A stretch of 64,000 nucleotides of DNA from an uncultured Clostridia bacterium (GTDB lineage Bacteria; Bacillota; Clostridia; UBA1381). Positions 45,491-55,236 of this stretch are shown here, piece after piece (positions within the stretch are counted from its first letter, which is position 1; each line of letters begins with the position of its first letter). The notes beneath the pieces are model-generated. The model did no database searches. It was not told the DNA's origin and saw only the letters and a list, made by a program, of their open reading frames with translations. Position numbers and translations under genes: made by a program. The stretch covers positions 1 through 64,000 of the forward strand of contig CAKSQL010000001.1 of assembly GCA_934486735.1 (NCBI GenBank), read 5' to 3'.

Positions 45491-45928
45491 TTATTTATTT
45501 TCCAATGCATGAATTTTATCAATTCTTTTTTGATGACGTCCGCCCTCGAATTGCTCATTCAGATATGTATCGACAATCATAAATGCCAACTCTCTGCCGG
45601 TCACTCTGCCGCCGAGGCATATCACATTTGCATTGTTATGCTGTCTGCACATCTTTGCACTGTAGACATCGGAGCAGAGAGCCGCGCGGATTCCCTTGAT
45701 TTTATTTGCCGCGATTGAGATTCCTATTCCGGTACCGCAAATCAAAATTCCTCTTTCCGCTCTGCCCTCATTTATCTCGGCACACACCTTTTCGGCTATA
45801 TCCGGATAATCCACGCTGTCCTCGGAAAAGCAGCCTACGTCATTAAGCTCGATTCCCTTTTCCTCCAAGTACTTTATTATATGATTCTTCAATTCGTAAC
45901 CGCCGTGGTCGCTTCCTATTGCTATCAT
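45491..45928 (-). CDS. rpiB: Ribose-5-phosphate isomerase B
   Basis: Interconverts ribose-5-phosphate and ribulose-5-phosphate in the pentose phosphate pathway. It is 145 residues with IGSDHGGYELK at the N-terminus (Asp7, His8), catalytic Cys64 in ICGTGIGISIAANK, and the CRQHNNANVICLGGR signature. Its ATG overlaps the tsaB stop (ATGA), so it is translationally coupled. RpiB relatives in galactose or allose pathways are similar; housekeeping neighbours favour the ribose enzyme. Confidence 0.94.
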   Translation of the reverse strand: MIAIGSDHGGYELKNHIIKYLEEKGIELNDVGCFSEDSVDYPDIAEKVCAEINEGRAERGILICGTGIGISIAANKIKGIRAALCSDVYSAKMCRQHNNANVICLGGRVTGRELAFMIVDTYLNEQFEGGRHQKRIDKIHALENK

Positions 45929-46632
45929 TTGTTATTTTCCTTTCTGCTTTCATATTCTCTTTCCGCCTGGGATTTTCTTAAGTAAAACGGCATAAGCGTG
46001 TGATATGTCTCAAGCTCGCCGCGCTCCGCCTTTATTTGGGCGATTGCCGCAATCGACGACGCCCTTTGCAGGCACGCGGTAAACGGCACAAACACCGCTC
46101 TGTCCCCCATTTTTTCATATATCTGCTGCTTATAGACCGCAGCCGCGTCACCGGGGAAGTACACCTTTTTCTCATCGTCAAATTCCGCCAGGCACTCGTC
46201 AAGCGCTATCGCTCTCGGAGCTTTTATCTCAACAAGCGCGCCGTTTTCCCAGCGATAGACCGCGTTGTAGACCTGTGCGCGCCTTGCGTCCATTATCGGC
46301 GAAACGATTCCGTCCGCGCCGAAAAGGTTATATGCCAATCCTTCCAGGGTGCTGACCCCGACCGTCGGCTTTCCCGTCGCATGTGCAAGCGCCTTGACCG
46401 TTGACACGCCTATTCTGAGTCCGGTAAAGGACCCCGGACCGTTCGCCGCCGCGAACAGGTCGATATCGCTGATATCAATTTCGCTGTCCCTTAAAATTTC
46501 GTCAATCATCGGCATAATCTTTTCGGAATGTGTCTTTTTATGATTCAATATGCTCTCGCAAATCAGTCTGCCGTCCTCGGCAAGCGCCGCCGAGGCAACA
46601 TTTGCGGAGGTATCCACCGCAAGAATCTTCAA
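45925..46632 (-). CDS. tsaB: tRNA N6-threonylcarbamoyladenosine synthesis protein TsaB
   Basis: Non-catalytic partner of TsaD in making the t6A37 modification of ANN-decoding tRNAs. It is 235 residues of the actin-like ASKHA fold. ILAVDTSANVASAAL opens the protein, and AAANGPGSFTGLRIGVSTVKALA is the family signature. The start is TTG, overlapping the tsaE stop. TsaE lies directly upstream; TsaD and RimI, often next in line, are not here, and rpiB follows instead. Confidence 0.95.
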   Translation of the reverse strand: MKILAVDTSANVASAALAEDGRLICESILNHKKTHSEKIMPMIDEILRDSEIDISDIDLFAAANGPGSFTGLRIGVSTVKALAHATGKPTVGVSTLEGLAYNLFGADGIVSPIMDARRAQVYNAVYRWENGALVEIKAPRAIALDECLAEFDDEKKVYFPGDAAAVYKQQIYEKMGDRAVFVPFTACLQRASSIAAIAQIKAERGELETYHTLMPFYLRKSQAEREYESRKENNK

Positions 46633-47069
46633 CTTAAATCCCCCGTCTCTATGAGCTCAATTTTTATTCTTCGGAAATTGTCATGCTCGGTATCGTCCTT
46701 TGCAATTGTGACCGCGTATCGCGGTACGGGCAGGATATCCGCAATTTTGTCCGCCCACTCTATAACCGCCACGCCGTCGCCGCCGACATACTCGTCATAG
46801 CCGACTTCATACATTTCGTCGCAGTCGTCTATCCTGTACACATCGAAATGATAAAGCGGCAGTCTGCCGTCATAGCAATTGACAATTGTGAATGTCGGAC
46901 TGCTGACATATTCGCTCACACCGAGAGCCTTTGCAAGTCCCTGAACAAACGCCGTCTTTCCGACGCCCAAATCTCCGTCAAGCGTTATCACATCGCCCGG
47001 CTTGAGACGCCCGGCGAATTTTTTCGCAAACTCCGCCGTCTCCTCCGGACTGTTTGAACAATATTCCAC
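46629..47069 (-). CDS. tsaE: tRNA threonylcarbamoyladenosine ATPase TsaE
   Basis: ATPase that resets the TsaB-TsaD complex during t6A formation. It is 146 residues with Walker A GDLGVGKT (32-39), SSPTFTIVNCY, and YHFDVYRIDD carrying the Walker B-like region. The start is GTG, with AAGGAG eight bases upstream. It follows fhs by 15 bases and its stop overlaps the tsaB start. Confidence 0.95.
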   Translation of the reverse strand: MEYCSNSPEETAEFAKKFAGRLKPGDVITLDGDLGVGKTAFVQGLAKALGVSEYVSSPTFTIVNCYDGRLPLYHFDVYRIDDCDEMYEVGYDEYVGGDGVAVIEWADKIADILPVPRYAVTIAKDDTEHDNFRRIKIELIETGDLS

Positions 47070-47084
47070 AGCTTACGCTCCTTT

Positions 47085-48755
47085 TTAAAACAATCCTGTA
47101 ATTTTCCCGTTTTCGTCAATATCTATATTCGCCGCGGCAGGTGCTTTCGGAAGTCCGGGCATTACCATGATATTGCCGGTCTCGGCTACGATAAATCCCG
47201 CTCCGTTCGATACTCTGACTCTCGACACCGTTATGTCAAATCCCTCCGGGCGGCCCAAAAGCTCCGGATTATCGGACAGCGAATATTGCGTTTTTGCCAT
47301 GCACACCGGCATTTTATCGAGTCCGAGCGACTCCAGTTTCTTTATCTGCTTCTCCGCAGCGGCGGTGTAGACCGCACCTTTTCCGCCGTAGATTTCGGTA
47401 ACGATTGTATTTATCTTTTCCTTGATTGTCAGATTTTCGTCATAAAGCGGCTTATATTCCGACGGCTTTTCCTCAATCTTTTTTATCACCTTTTGCGCAA
47501 GATCTATGCCGCCCTCGCCGCCTTTTTCGAACACTTCGGAAAGCGAGCACTCGGCATTATATTTTGCACATGCCTTTGCCACAGCCTCAAGTTCCTCGTC
47601 CGAATCGGTTGCAAACCGGTTTATCGCAACAACCACGCCAACGCCGTATTTCTGCATATTCTCGATATGCTTTTCAAGGTTCACCAAGCCTTTTTCCAAT
47701 GCAGCTACGTTCGGCACTTTAAGCTCGGTTTTTGGGATTCCTCCGTTATATTTAAGCGCTCTGACCGTTGCAACAATCACAACCGCGTCCGGCTTAAGTC
47801 CTGCAAATCGGCACTTTATATCCATAAATTTCTCCGCGCCGAGGTCTGCGCCAAAACCTGCCTCGGTTATGGCATAATCGCCGATTTTGAGCGCAAGCTT
47901 TGTAGCAGTCACGCTGTTGCAGCCATGAGCGATATTTGCAAAAGGTCCGCCATGAATAAAGCATGGAGTATGCTCCAAAGTCTGAACAAGATTCGGCTTT
48001 ATCGCGTCCTTCAAAAGGACTGTCATCGCGCCGTCTGCCTTTAAATCTCTTGCATAGACCGGGTCTCCCGAACGATTATAGCCGATTATGATATTTCCGA
48101 GACGTTTTTTAAGGTCGGACAGATTCTCGGCAAGGCACAAAATTGCCATAATTTCCGATGCAACCGTTATCATAAATCCGTCCTCGCGCGGAACGCCGTT
48201 CACCTTGCCGCCGAGACCCACGACCGTATTTCTGAGTGCGCGGTCGTTCATGTCAAGCACGCGTTTCCAGACAATGTTCGAAACGTCTATATCAAGCGCG
48301 TTTCCCTGGTGAATGTGATTATCAATCATCGCCGACAAAAGATTATTCGCCGCCGTTATGGCATGCATATCCCCGGTAAAGTGCAAGTTTATGTCCTCCA
48401 TCGGCACTACCTGGCTGTAGCCGCCGCCTGCCGCGCCGCCCTTTATGCCCATAACAGGTCCGAGTGACGGCTCGCGCAGAGCCAAAACGCATTTTTTGCC
48501 CAGTCTCGACATAGCGTCTCCCAAACCGACCGTAGTGGTCGTTTTGCCCTCGCCTGCCGGGGTCGGATTTATCGCCGTAACCAATATCAGCTTTCCGTCG
48601 GGATTACTTTTCGTTCTTGCTATAAGCTCCTCCGACATTTTAGCCTTGTATTTTCCATAAAATTCAAGCTCATCCTCTGATATCCCCAGCTTTTGTGCAA
48701 CCTCTTTTATCGGCAGTATCTCCGCCGCCTGCGCAATTTCGATATCCGATAACAT
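47085..48755 (-). CDS. fhs: Formate-tetrahydrofolate ligase
   Basis: Makes 10-formyl-THF from formate, THF and ATP, feeding purine synthesis and, in acetogens, the Wood-Ljungdahl methyl branch. It is 556 residues, the usual length. The P-loop PTPAGEGKTTTTVGL lies at about 64-78, and GVPREDGFMITVASE and FIHGGPFANIAHGCNS are conserved. The start at 48755 has AAGGGG at proper distance; an ATG two codons earlier is too close to it. Its 10-formyl-THF would support the purine operon of this window, but no other acetogenesis gene is here. Confidence 0.97.
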   Translation of the reverse strand: MLSDIEIAQAAEILPIKEVAQKLGISEDELEFYGKYKAKMSEELIARTKSNPDGKLILVTAINPTPAGEGKTTTTVGLGDAMSRLGKKCVLALREPSLGPVMGIKGGAAGGGYSQVVPMEDINLHFTGDMHAITAANNLLSAMIDNHIHQGNALDIDVSNIVWKRVLDMNDRALRNTVVGLGGKVNGVPREDGFMITVASEIMAILCLAENLSDLKKRLGNIIIGYNRSGDPVYARDLKADGAMTVLLKDAIKPNLVQTLEHTPCFIHGGPFANIAHGCNSVTATKLALKIGDYAITEAGFGADLGAEKFMDIKCRFAGLKPDAVVIVATVRALKYNGGIPKTELKVPNVAALEKGLVNLEKHIENMQKYGVGVVVAINRFATDSDEELEAVAKACAKYNAECSLSEVFEKGGEGGIDLAQKVIKKIEEKPSEYKPLYDENLTIKEKINTIVTEIYGGKGAVYTAAAEKQIKKLESLGLDKMPVCMAKTQYSLSDNPELLGRPEGFDITVSRVRVSNGAGFIVAETGNIMVMPGLPKAPAAANIDIDENGKITGLF

Positions 48756-48855
48756 AATCATGCCCCTTTCCTTATAAAACTTATATCCAAAACAAAAAGG
48801 CTATGCCAAAAAAAGCATACATCGCACACCATTTTCGGCACAGCCGATATTTTCG

Positions 48856-49299
48856 TTATTTGTTATTGAAGTTAGCCTTATCGTCCTGAACTTTTTTGAT
48901 GAGGACATCAAGCTGTCTTTCAAGCTCGTTTAACATATCGTTTATGTATTGGTCGAATTCCGCTTTCATTTGTGCGGCATTGTTCCTTGTTTCATTATCG
49001 ATTACGCTTGCCTTTTCATATGCCTGGCGTGTGATTTCGTTCTCGTCAACCATCTGAACCATCTTGTCCTCGGCATTTTTGAGCATTTCCTGAGCCTTTG
49101 TCTCGGCTTCGGACAGGATTCTCTGTCTTTCGCCTTTAACCCATTTTGCTTCCTTTACTTCGTCCGGGAAAACCAGTCTCATTTCCTGGATATAATCGAG
49201 GATATCCTCTTTGTCCAGCAGAATTTTGCCGCTCAAGGGTACTACCGGCGCTTTATCAATTGTTTCCTCCATCATATCGATAATTTCCATAATTTCCAT
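48856..49299 (-). CDS. Coiled-coil protein of unknown function beside coaD
   Basis: A 147-residue soluble protein dominated by a long coiled coil. After a short N-terminal segment (MMEETIDKAPVVPLSGKILLDKEDILDYIQEM, reminiscent of DivIVA-like assembly tips), residues 55-140 are almost unbroken heptads rich in Glu, Lys, Ala and Gln. Similar proteins adjoin coaD in many Clostridia and are sometimes labelled ATPase or ATP synthase subunit B-like, without proof. The start has AAGGAG nine bases upstream. It lies 13 bases after coaD. A cell-division or scaffold function is possible; I do not claim one. Confidence 0.8.
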   Translation of the reverse strand: MEIMEIIDMMEETIDKAPVVPLSGKILLDKEDILDYIQEMRLVFPDEVKEAKWVKGERQRILSEAETKAQEMLKNAEDKMVQMVDENEITRQAYEKASVIDNETRNNAAQMKAEFDQYINDMLNELERQLDVLIKKVQDDKANFNNK

Positions 49300-49312
49300 A
49301 ATTCATTACTCC

Positions 49313-49789
49313 TTACTTGTATTTCTCTTTTACCTTCTCGGATATGCCATGCGGAATCAGTCCGTCAAGACTTCCGCGATATTTGGCTACTTCCTTCACC
49401 ATGCTTGAGCTGATGTATGAATATTTCGTATCCGTCATCAGAAACACAGTTTCAAATTCCGGATTGAGCGCCTTGTTCAAGAGCGCCATCTGAAATTCAT
49501 ATTCAAAATCGGCGACAGTCCTCAAGCCCTTAACAATTACACTTGCATTGTTTTGTTTTGCAAAATCCACCAAAAGTCCGCTGAACACGTCGCAATCGAC
49601 ATTTTCTATATCGGCTGTAACGCTCCTTATCATCTCGCAGCGTTCCTGCGCGGTGAAAACAGGCTTTTTATTGATGTTGTCCAAAACTCCCACAATGAGC
49701 TTATCGTAAATTCGCGCAGCGCGCTTTATTATATCAAGATGTCCGTTTGTTATCGGGTCAAAGCTGCCGGGATAAACCGCGATTCTCAA
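49313..49789 (-). CDS. coaD: Phosphopantetheine adenylyltransferase
   Basis: Fourth step of coenzyme A synthesis: 4'-phosphopantetheine plus ATP to dephospho-CoA. It is 158 residues. YPGSFDPITNGHLDII (6-21) contains the nucleotidyltransferase (T/H)xGH motif, and MTDTKYSYISSSMVKEVA holds the second nucleotide-binding segment. The start is TTG, behind GGAGGG. It lies 43 bases after rsmD, the common RsmD-CoaD pairing. With coaX elsewhere in the window it connects to pantothenate uptake. Confidence 0.96.
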   Translation of the reverse strand: MRIAVYPGSFDPITNGHLDIIKRAARIYDKLIVGVLDNINKKPVFTAQERCEMIRSVTADIENVDCDVFSGLLVDFAKQNNASVIVKGLRTVADFEYEFQMALLNKALNPEFETVFLMTDTKYSYISSSMVKEVAKYRGSLDGLIPHGISEKVKEKYK

Positions 49790-49832
49790 ATTTTCTTAAC
49801 CCTCCGTTCCGCCGCCATATGACCGGCACAAA

Positions 49833-50375
49833 TCAATTATCTCTTTTATATATAGTAATAAAGGTTCTTCCATACTTTCTCTGCTTTAAAATTTCAAGTC
49901 CCGGGATATCGCCGTGGTCGTCGCAGAAATCGCTTTCCAGTACCGCTATTCCGTCCGCCGTCAAAAGCTCCTTTTCGGAAATTGTCTTTAGAACCGGCAG
50001 GACAAAGCCTTTGTTATACGGCGGATCGAGAAAGATTATATCAAACTTCCTTTTTGTATCCGATATAAAGCTTTTCGCATCAGTACACAAAATTTCCGCC
50101 TTTTCCTCGAAGCCTGTCAGCGAAACATTCTTTTTGATAATGTCAATCGACGACTTGCTGCTGTCGATAATCAGCGCCCTGTCCGCTCCGCGCGACAATG
50201 CCTCGAGCGACAGCGCTCCGCTGCCGCCGAACAAATCCAGCACGCTGCTGCCGGCAACAAATTCCTGTATAAGATTAAAAACAGATTCCTTAACCCTATC
50301 GGTTGTCGGTCTTATCAAAGCACCCTCAAAGTCAATCAGCTTTCGTCCGCGCCGCGAGCCGGAGATTATTCTCAT
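49833..50375 (-). CDS. rsmD: 16S rRNA (guanine966-N2)-methyltransferase RsmD
   Basis: Methylates G966 of 16S rRNA. It is 180 residues with a Rossmann-fold SAM site at VLDLFGGSGALSLEALSRGA (46-65) and catalytic DPPY (117-120). The N-terminal MRIISGSRRGRKL is typical. The start is preceded by AAGGAA. It sits upstream of coaD; recG follows on the far side after about 185 bases of AT-rich spacer. Confidence 0.95.
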   Translation of the reverse strand: MRIISGSRRGRKLIDFEGALIRPTTDRVKESVFNLIQEFVAGSSVLDLFGGSGALSLEALSRGADRALIIDSSKSSIDIIKKNVSLTGFEEKAEILCTDAKSFISDTKRKFDIIFLDPPYNKGFVLPVLKTISEKELLTADGIAVLESDFCDDHGDIPGLEILKQRKYGRTFITIYKRDN

Positions 50376-50561
50376 CTGTCATACCATTCCTTCCCTGCGG
50401 CATACCGAACGCCGATCAGATATCACTATATATATACATCTTATATTGTATATCAAAATATCGAAAACGTCAACACAATTTAAAAAATTTTTTATTATTT
50501 CTACAAAATATCCAATAAAAAAACTCTATTTTGCAAAGACATTACAAATGAAAGCGAATGT

Positions 50562-52586
50562 CTAATTGATTATAACGTCTTTCGGCAAAATATTTTCCGT
50601 TTTTTTCCTTAACGCTTCTTCCTCGCCGGACAAAAAATCAAACTCACCTGCTATTGTCCGCGCCGCTGCTTCCTGCGCCGATTTTAAAATGTCCATATCC
50701 TCAAAAAGATTTGCCGCCTTAAGCTCGGGCAAGCCATGCTGACGCGTGCCGAAAAAATCCCCCGGTCCGCGCAGCTTTAAATCCTGCTCGGATATATAAA
50801 ATCCGTCATTGGACTTGCACATTGTCTCAAATCTTTTCTTTGTGATGTCTCCCCTGCTGTCCGAAAAAAGTATGCAATATGCCTGCTCCGCACCTCTGCC
50901 CACTCTGCCGCGCAGCTGATGCAGCTGACTCAGTCCGAATCTTTCCGCATTTTCAATCACCATTATATTGCTGTTGGGAACATTCACTCCCACCTCAATA
51001 ACCGTTGTTGATACCAAAATTTTAATCTTGCCTGCAGCAAAACGCTCCATTACCGCCTCTTTATCTTTCGGCTTCATTTTTCCGTGAATCAGCCCAACTT
51101 CAAAATCCGGGAAAATTTCCGCAAGCTTTTTTGCTTTATCCTCAGCATTTGCCAAATCGAGTTTTTGAGTTTCTTCAACCAGCGGACAGACCACATAGCA
51201 CTGTGCGCCGTTTCTTATATTTTTCGCCAAAAATGCATTTACTCTCTGCCGCATCTTTTCGCCAACAGCATAGGTTTCGACCGGCTTTCTGCCCGGAGGA
51301 AGCTCGTCTAAGATTGATATGTCCAAATCACCGTACAAAATTAAAGCAAGCGTCCTCGGAATCGGGGTCGCGGTCATGACAAGGAAGTGCGGATTGTCAC
51401 CTTTGTTTGCCAAAGCCGCCCTCTGTGCAACTCCGAAACGGTGCTGCTCGTCCGCAACCACCAGTCCGAGATTTTTATATTCCACGCCGCTTTGTATCAC
51501 CGCATGCGTACCTATAACTATGTCGGTCTCGCCGCCGGATATCTTATTGTATACGTCCTTTTTCTTTTTGGTCGAGCCTGTCAGCAGCTCAATATTTATT
51601 CCAAAATCCTTAAAAAACTGCGAAAACGTGTCAAAATGCTGCTTTGCCAAAATTTCGGTCGGTGCCATTATCGCCGTCTGATATCCGTTTTTAATTGCAG
51701 CATACATTGCCGCCGCCGCAACAGCCGTTTTTCCCGAGCCGACATCGCCCTGCACAAGGCGCATCATCAAGCCGCCGCCCGAGAAGTCGGCACAGATTTC
51801 ATCAAGAACCCTTTTCTGCGCCCCGGTCAGCGAAAACGGCAATTTATCTATAAATTCATCTATACATTTCACATTTTCGAACGGCGTTTTTTTGACCTTT
51901 TCCTCATTTTTTCTCCGCGATAAAAGCGCCAGCTGCAAAAAATAAAGCTCCTCAAAGGCAAGCCGCCGATGCGCTATTTCACGCGCTTCTTCGCTTTTCG
52001 GAAAATGTATATTCTTTATCGAAAATTTCAGCGCGGCTATGTGATATTCTCCCCTCACCGCCGACGGCAGGCATTCCTTTGCCATATCCAAATATCCCAT
52101 CGCCTGTGCCACCGCAGACTGGGCAAGCTTCTGCGTCATGCTGCTCCCGAGCGGATAGACCGGCATTATGCGCCCGGTGTACATCTGCTTTTCGGGTCGT
52201 TCGTATATCGGATTTGCCATCTCCCACATGCCGCGGTTTCGTATAACCTTTCCGTAAAAAATATATTCATCACCGACCCGAAACTGCCCTTTGACAAATC
52301 GGTTGTTATACCAAATTATCGACATAACTCCGCTGTCGTCGGCTGCTTTCATTGAATATATTGTCATATTTTTTCTTATTCGGGTTTCATTGACAGGCGA
52401 AAAAACGCGCAGGCGGACGCAGGTCTCTATGCCGTCGCACAAGCTTTCCACCGGCGTTATTACAGTTCTGTCCTCATATGCGCGCGGAAAAAAATAAAAT
52501 AAATCCTCAACAGTGTTTATTCCGCGGCTTTCAAAAAATTTTGCTCTTGTGTCTCCTATTCCGCGCAAGACTCTTATACTGTCCAA
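50562..52586 (-). CDS. recG: ATP-dependent DNA helicase RecG
   Basis: Remodels stalled forks and Holliday junctions. It is 674 residues: an N-terminal wedge/OB domain (about 50-150), helicase motif I GDVGSGKT, motif II DEQH, motif III ATPIPRT and motif VI QLRGRVGRG are all present. The start is taken at TTG 52586 (product MDSIRVLRGIG), because GGGAGAGGA lies about six bases upstream; in-frame ATGs further up lack such a site and add residues not typical of RecG. No neighbour overlaps it. Confidence 0.96.
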   Translation of the reverse strand: MDSIRVLRGIGDTRAKFFESRGINTVEDLFYFFPRAYEDRTVITPVESLCDGIETCVRLRVFSPVNETRIRKNMTIYSMKAADDSGVMSIIWYNNRFVKGQFRVGDEYIFYGKVIRNRGMWEMANPIYERPEKQMYTGRIMPVYPLGSSMTQKLAQSAVAQAMGYLDMAKECLPSAVRGEYHIAALKFSIKNIHFPKSEEAREIAHRRLAFEELYFLQLALLSRRKNEEKVKKTPFENVKCIDEFIDKLPFSLTGAQKRVLDEICADFSGGGLMMRLVQGDVGSGKTAVAAAAMYAAIKNGYQTAIMAPTEILAKQHFDTFSQFFKDFGINIELLTGSTKKKKDVYNKISGGETDIVIGTHAVIQSGVEYKNLGLVVADEQHRFGVAQRAALANKGDNPHFLVMTATPIPRTLALILYGDLDISILDELPPGRKPVETYAVGEKMRQRVNAFLAKNIRNGAQCYVVCPLVEETQKLDLANAEDKAKKLAEIFPDFEVGLIHGKMKPKDKEAVMERFAAGKIKILVSTTVIEVGVNVPNSNIMVIENAERFGLSQLHQLRGRVGRGAEQAYCILFSDSRGDITKKRFETMCKSNDGFYISEQDLKLRGPGDFFGTRQHGLPELKAANLFEDMDILKSAQEAAARTIAGEFDFLSGEEEALRKKTENILPKDVIIN

Positions 52587-52722
52587 AAAAATCCTCTCCC
52601 GATAAATTTTTAACATATTAATTGTAACATATATAATTTTTTTCGTCAATCCCTTATTTTATTGCCATCTTACAAAAAATCGGTCAAAAACATTAAAAAT
52701 CAGCAACATTCCCGTTTTTCTC

Positions 52723-52751
52723 TTGACTCTGCATGCCCGATATGCTATAAT
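52723..52751 (+). promoter_or_regulatory. Strong sigma-A promoter for the six-hairpin glycosidase-like gene
   Basis: TTGACT (52723-52728), 17-base spacer, TATAAT (52746-52751), 36 bases before the start codon. Confidence 0.8.
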
Positions 52752-52787
52752 TTCACTTAGAATTAAATACGCATTGGGAGTGAGAAA

Positions 52788-54773
52788 ATGCGAAACAATA
52801 TATACAATATCGAATTTGATAAAAACAGCGGCACGATTTCCTCGCTTGTGCTGAATTCCGACAGAGACAATATGAACTGGTGTTCGGAAAGAGGACGCTG
52901 GGGCTATGTTCATCACACCAACTATGACGGAATTGCCGGAGACTACAAAAGCCGGGCAAAGGAGCTTGAGCTTGTGAGCTTTTCCGAAACCGAAAAAAAT
53001 GCCGTTTCGGTATATTCAAACGGTCTTTTAAATGTTACGGCAGAGCGTTTTTTCGATTCCGACGGAAATTTGAAAGAGCGTTTCACATTTAAAAATATTG
53101 TCTATCCCGACTTATTTTTGAGCGAACACAACTGCTCCGTCGAGCTGCCGTTCAATGATGTGTACACCTACGCCGACGACTGCATGGTTCATCGCTGCAA
53201 CACGCATATCTGGTGCGGACTTGACACCACATATGTCAACGCTCTGAAAATGGGAGTATCCGAGAATAATCTCGGTCTTGTCGTGACCAAAGGCTCTTTC
53301 GACAGCTACAGCGTCGACGGCAGCGCAGACAGTGGCAGCGGCCGCGGCACATTTTTGCTGAATCCGAGCCATTTTGAGCTTGCCGCCGATGAAGAACATG
53401 TAATTGAATGGGTTATATTCCCCCACTCGGGTACGGAGGATTTTTTCGGCAGAATTTATCCCCGGTTTGTGAAAATTTTTGCCGAACATCACACAGTCTT
53501 TTTGGGCGAACGGATACGCTTTTCAGCCTCGGACGGCAGAAAGCCGGAGCATGTGCGCGTGTATGACAAGTCGGGTGGAATAGAATATGAATTAAACGGC
53601 GATTCTGTCAAGGTTGATATTCCGGCAAACAGCTTGGGCGAGCACAGAATCTTTATCGAGATTAACGGAGCATGTACATATGCCGATTTCCTTGTAAAAG
53701 AGGATTTTGAAACAATGCTCGAAAAAAGAATCAATTTCATAGTCGATAAGCAGCAGTATCACAAAAGCGGCAGCGCGCTCGACGGCGCATTTCTCATATA
53801 TGACAATAAGCGCGGGCATGTTATTTTTGAGGATTGTATGCCCGACCACAACGCATGCAGGGAGCGTATAGGGATGGCGCTGCTCATCACAAGATATCTT
53901 CAAACGCATAAAAATGAAAAGTTCCGCAAAGCGCTTGACAAATATATCGAATTTGTAATGCGCGAATTTTATGACGAAGAAACCGGGAATGTCTACGGAA
54001 CGGTGGGCAAAAATCAGGATCGCATACGCCTTTACAATGCGCCCTGGATGAGCATGCTTTTCACCGAGCTTTATATGCTTACCGGGGATAAAACTTATCT
54101 TGACAGAATTATGAAACTGTTCGGAATCTATTATAAAATCGGGGGATATAAATTCTACCCGAACGGGATTGCAATGCTGAGAAGTGTGAACGCGCTCAAA
54201 CAGGCAGGAATGACAAAGGAATGTGCCGAGCTTACGGAGATGTTCAAAACGCATGTCGCGAATATTATTAAGAATCAAACTTCATATCCGAAGCATGAAG
54301 TCAATTATGAGCAGACAATTGTGTCGCCCGCTGCAACATATGTTTCGGAATTTGCAGCCATTTCCGGCGAGGATAAATATATCGCGGAGGCAAAACGCCA
54401 TATTGAGGTTTTGGAACGCTTCAGCGGCTGCCAGCCGAGTTTTCATATGCATGAAATTCCGATACGCTATTGGGATGATTATTGGTTCGGCAAAATGATG
54501 CTTATGGGCGATACTTTTCCCCATTACTGGAGCTGCCTTACCGCGCGTTCCTATAAGTGCTACTATAACGTTTCGGGGGATGAAAAATATCTGAGAGCGG
54601 CAGAGGAATGTATCCGAAACTGCCTGTGCCTGTTCTCAGACGACGGCAGAGGCTCCGCCGCATATGTTTACCCCTATCGCCTCGATGACAAGTACGGCGA
54701 ATTTTACGACGATTGGGCAAATGACCAGGATTTTGCCTTGTATTTTGCTCTTGAAACAGATTTGCTGCATTGA
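52788..54773 (+). CDS. Six-hairpin glycosidase-like protein
   Basis: A 661-residue protein, probably cytoplasmic as no signal peptide is seen. The N-terminal 310 residues are a beta-sandwich of the kind found before alpha/alpha toroids (TISSLVLNSDRDNMNWCSE, RFTFKNIVYPDLFLSEHNCSVELPF). Residues about 320-660 form the toroid: repeated helical pairs, with MPDHNACRERIGMALLITRYLQ, NAPWMSMLFTELYMLTGDKTYL and WDDYWFGKMMLMGDTFPHYWS. Acidic residues in these loops could be catalytic, but I cannot assign the family; uronic-acid-acting families share the layout. It is monocistronic with its own strong promoter and GGGAG ribosome site. A role in degrading imported oligosaccharides is inferred. Confidence 0.75.
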   Translation: MRNNIYNIEFDKNSGTISSLVLNSDRDNMNWCSERGRWGYVHHTNYDGIAGDYKSRAKELELVSFSETEKNAVSVYSNGLLNVTAERFFDSDGNLKERFTFKNIVYPDLFLSEHNCSVELPFNDVYTYADDCMVHRCNTHIWCGLDTTYVNALKMGVSENNLGLVVTKGSFDSYSVDGSADSGSGRGTFLLNPSHFELAADEEHVIEWVIFPHSGTEDFFGRIYPRFVKIFAEHHTVFLGERIRFSASDGRKPEHVRVYDKSGGIEYELNGDSVKVDIPANSLGEHRIFIEINGACTYADFLVKEDFETMLEKRINFIVDKQQYHKSGSALDGAFLIYDNKRGHVIFEDCMPDHNACRERIGMALLITRYLQTHKNEKFRKALDKYIEFVMREFYDEETGNVYGTVGKNQDRIRLYNAPWMSMLFTELYMLTGDKTYLDRIMKLFGIYYKIGGYKFYPNGIAMLRSVNALKQAGMTKECAELTEMFKTHVANIIKNQTSYPKHEVNYEQTIVSPAATYVSEFAAISGEDKYIAEAKRHIEVLERFSGCQPSFHMHEIPIRYWDDYWFGKMMLMGDTFPHYWSCLTARSYKCYYNVSGDEKYLRAAEECIRNCLCLFSDDGRGSAAYVYPYRLDDKYGEFYDDWANDQDFALYFALETDLLH

Positions 54774-54800
54774 AAATTATATCATTGCCACATAAAAAAA

Positions 54801-55236
54801 TCAGAGCAAGCGATATAAAGCTTGCTCCGATGTAGAAAGCCGAACCATGGAAATGTTTGTGCCGCAGGCATACTCGCAAAAGGTTGGTAGTGAACCAAAG
54901 GCGTTGCGAATGCGCTTGCAAATGAGTAGCCGACGTGAACGTGACCTTTTGCGAAAAAGGAGGAGCAGCGGCATGAGCAAACTCTGATTTTTTTCAAAAA
55001 AATCAGAGCAAGCGATATAAAGCTTGCTCCGACGTAGAAAGCCGAACCATGGAAATGTTTGTGCCGCAGGCATACTCGCAAAAGGTTGGTAGTGAACCAA
55101 AGGCGTTGCGAATGCGCTTGCAAATGAGTAGCCGACGTGAACGTGACCTTTTGCGAAAAAGGAGGAGCAGCGGCATGAGCAAACTCTGATTTTTTTCAAA
55201 AAAATCAGAGCAAGCGATATAAAGCTTGCTCCGACG
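54801..55236. repeat. 202-bp tandem duplication plus partial third copy beside tRNA-Met
   Basis: Copies at 54801-55002 and 55003-55204 differ at one base by eye; a third begins at 55205 and is cut short by the tRNA 3' end at 55236. Each unit begins TCAGAGCAAGC and is bracketed by CTCTGATTTTTTT / AAAAAAATCAGAG. Inside, CGCAAAAGGT pairs with ACCTTTTGCG and TTGCGAATGCGCTTGCAA is a partial palindrome. Reading frames across it start in the tRNA and are not genes. This fills most of the gap between the glycosidase-like gene and apbE. Confidence 0.85.
55198..55231 (-). terminator. Terminator of the tRNA-Met gene
   Basis: GAGCAAGC (55208-55215) pairs with GCTTGCTC (55224-55231); on the minus strand TGATTTTTTT follows. 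It lies six bases past the tRNA 3' end and is copied again in each 202-bp unit. Confidence 0.85.
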
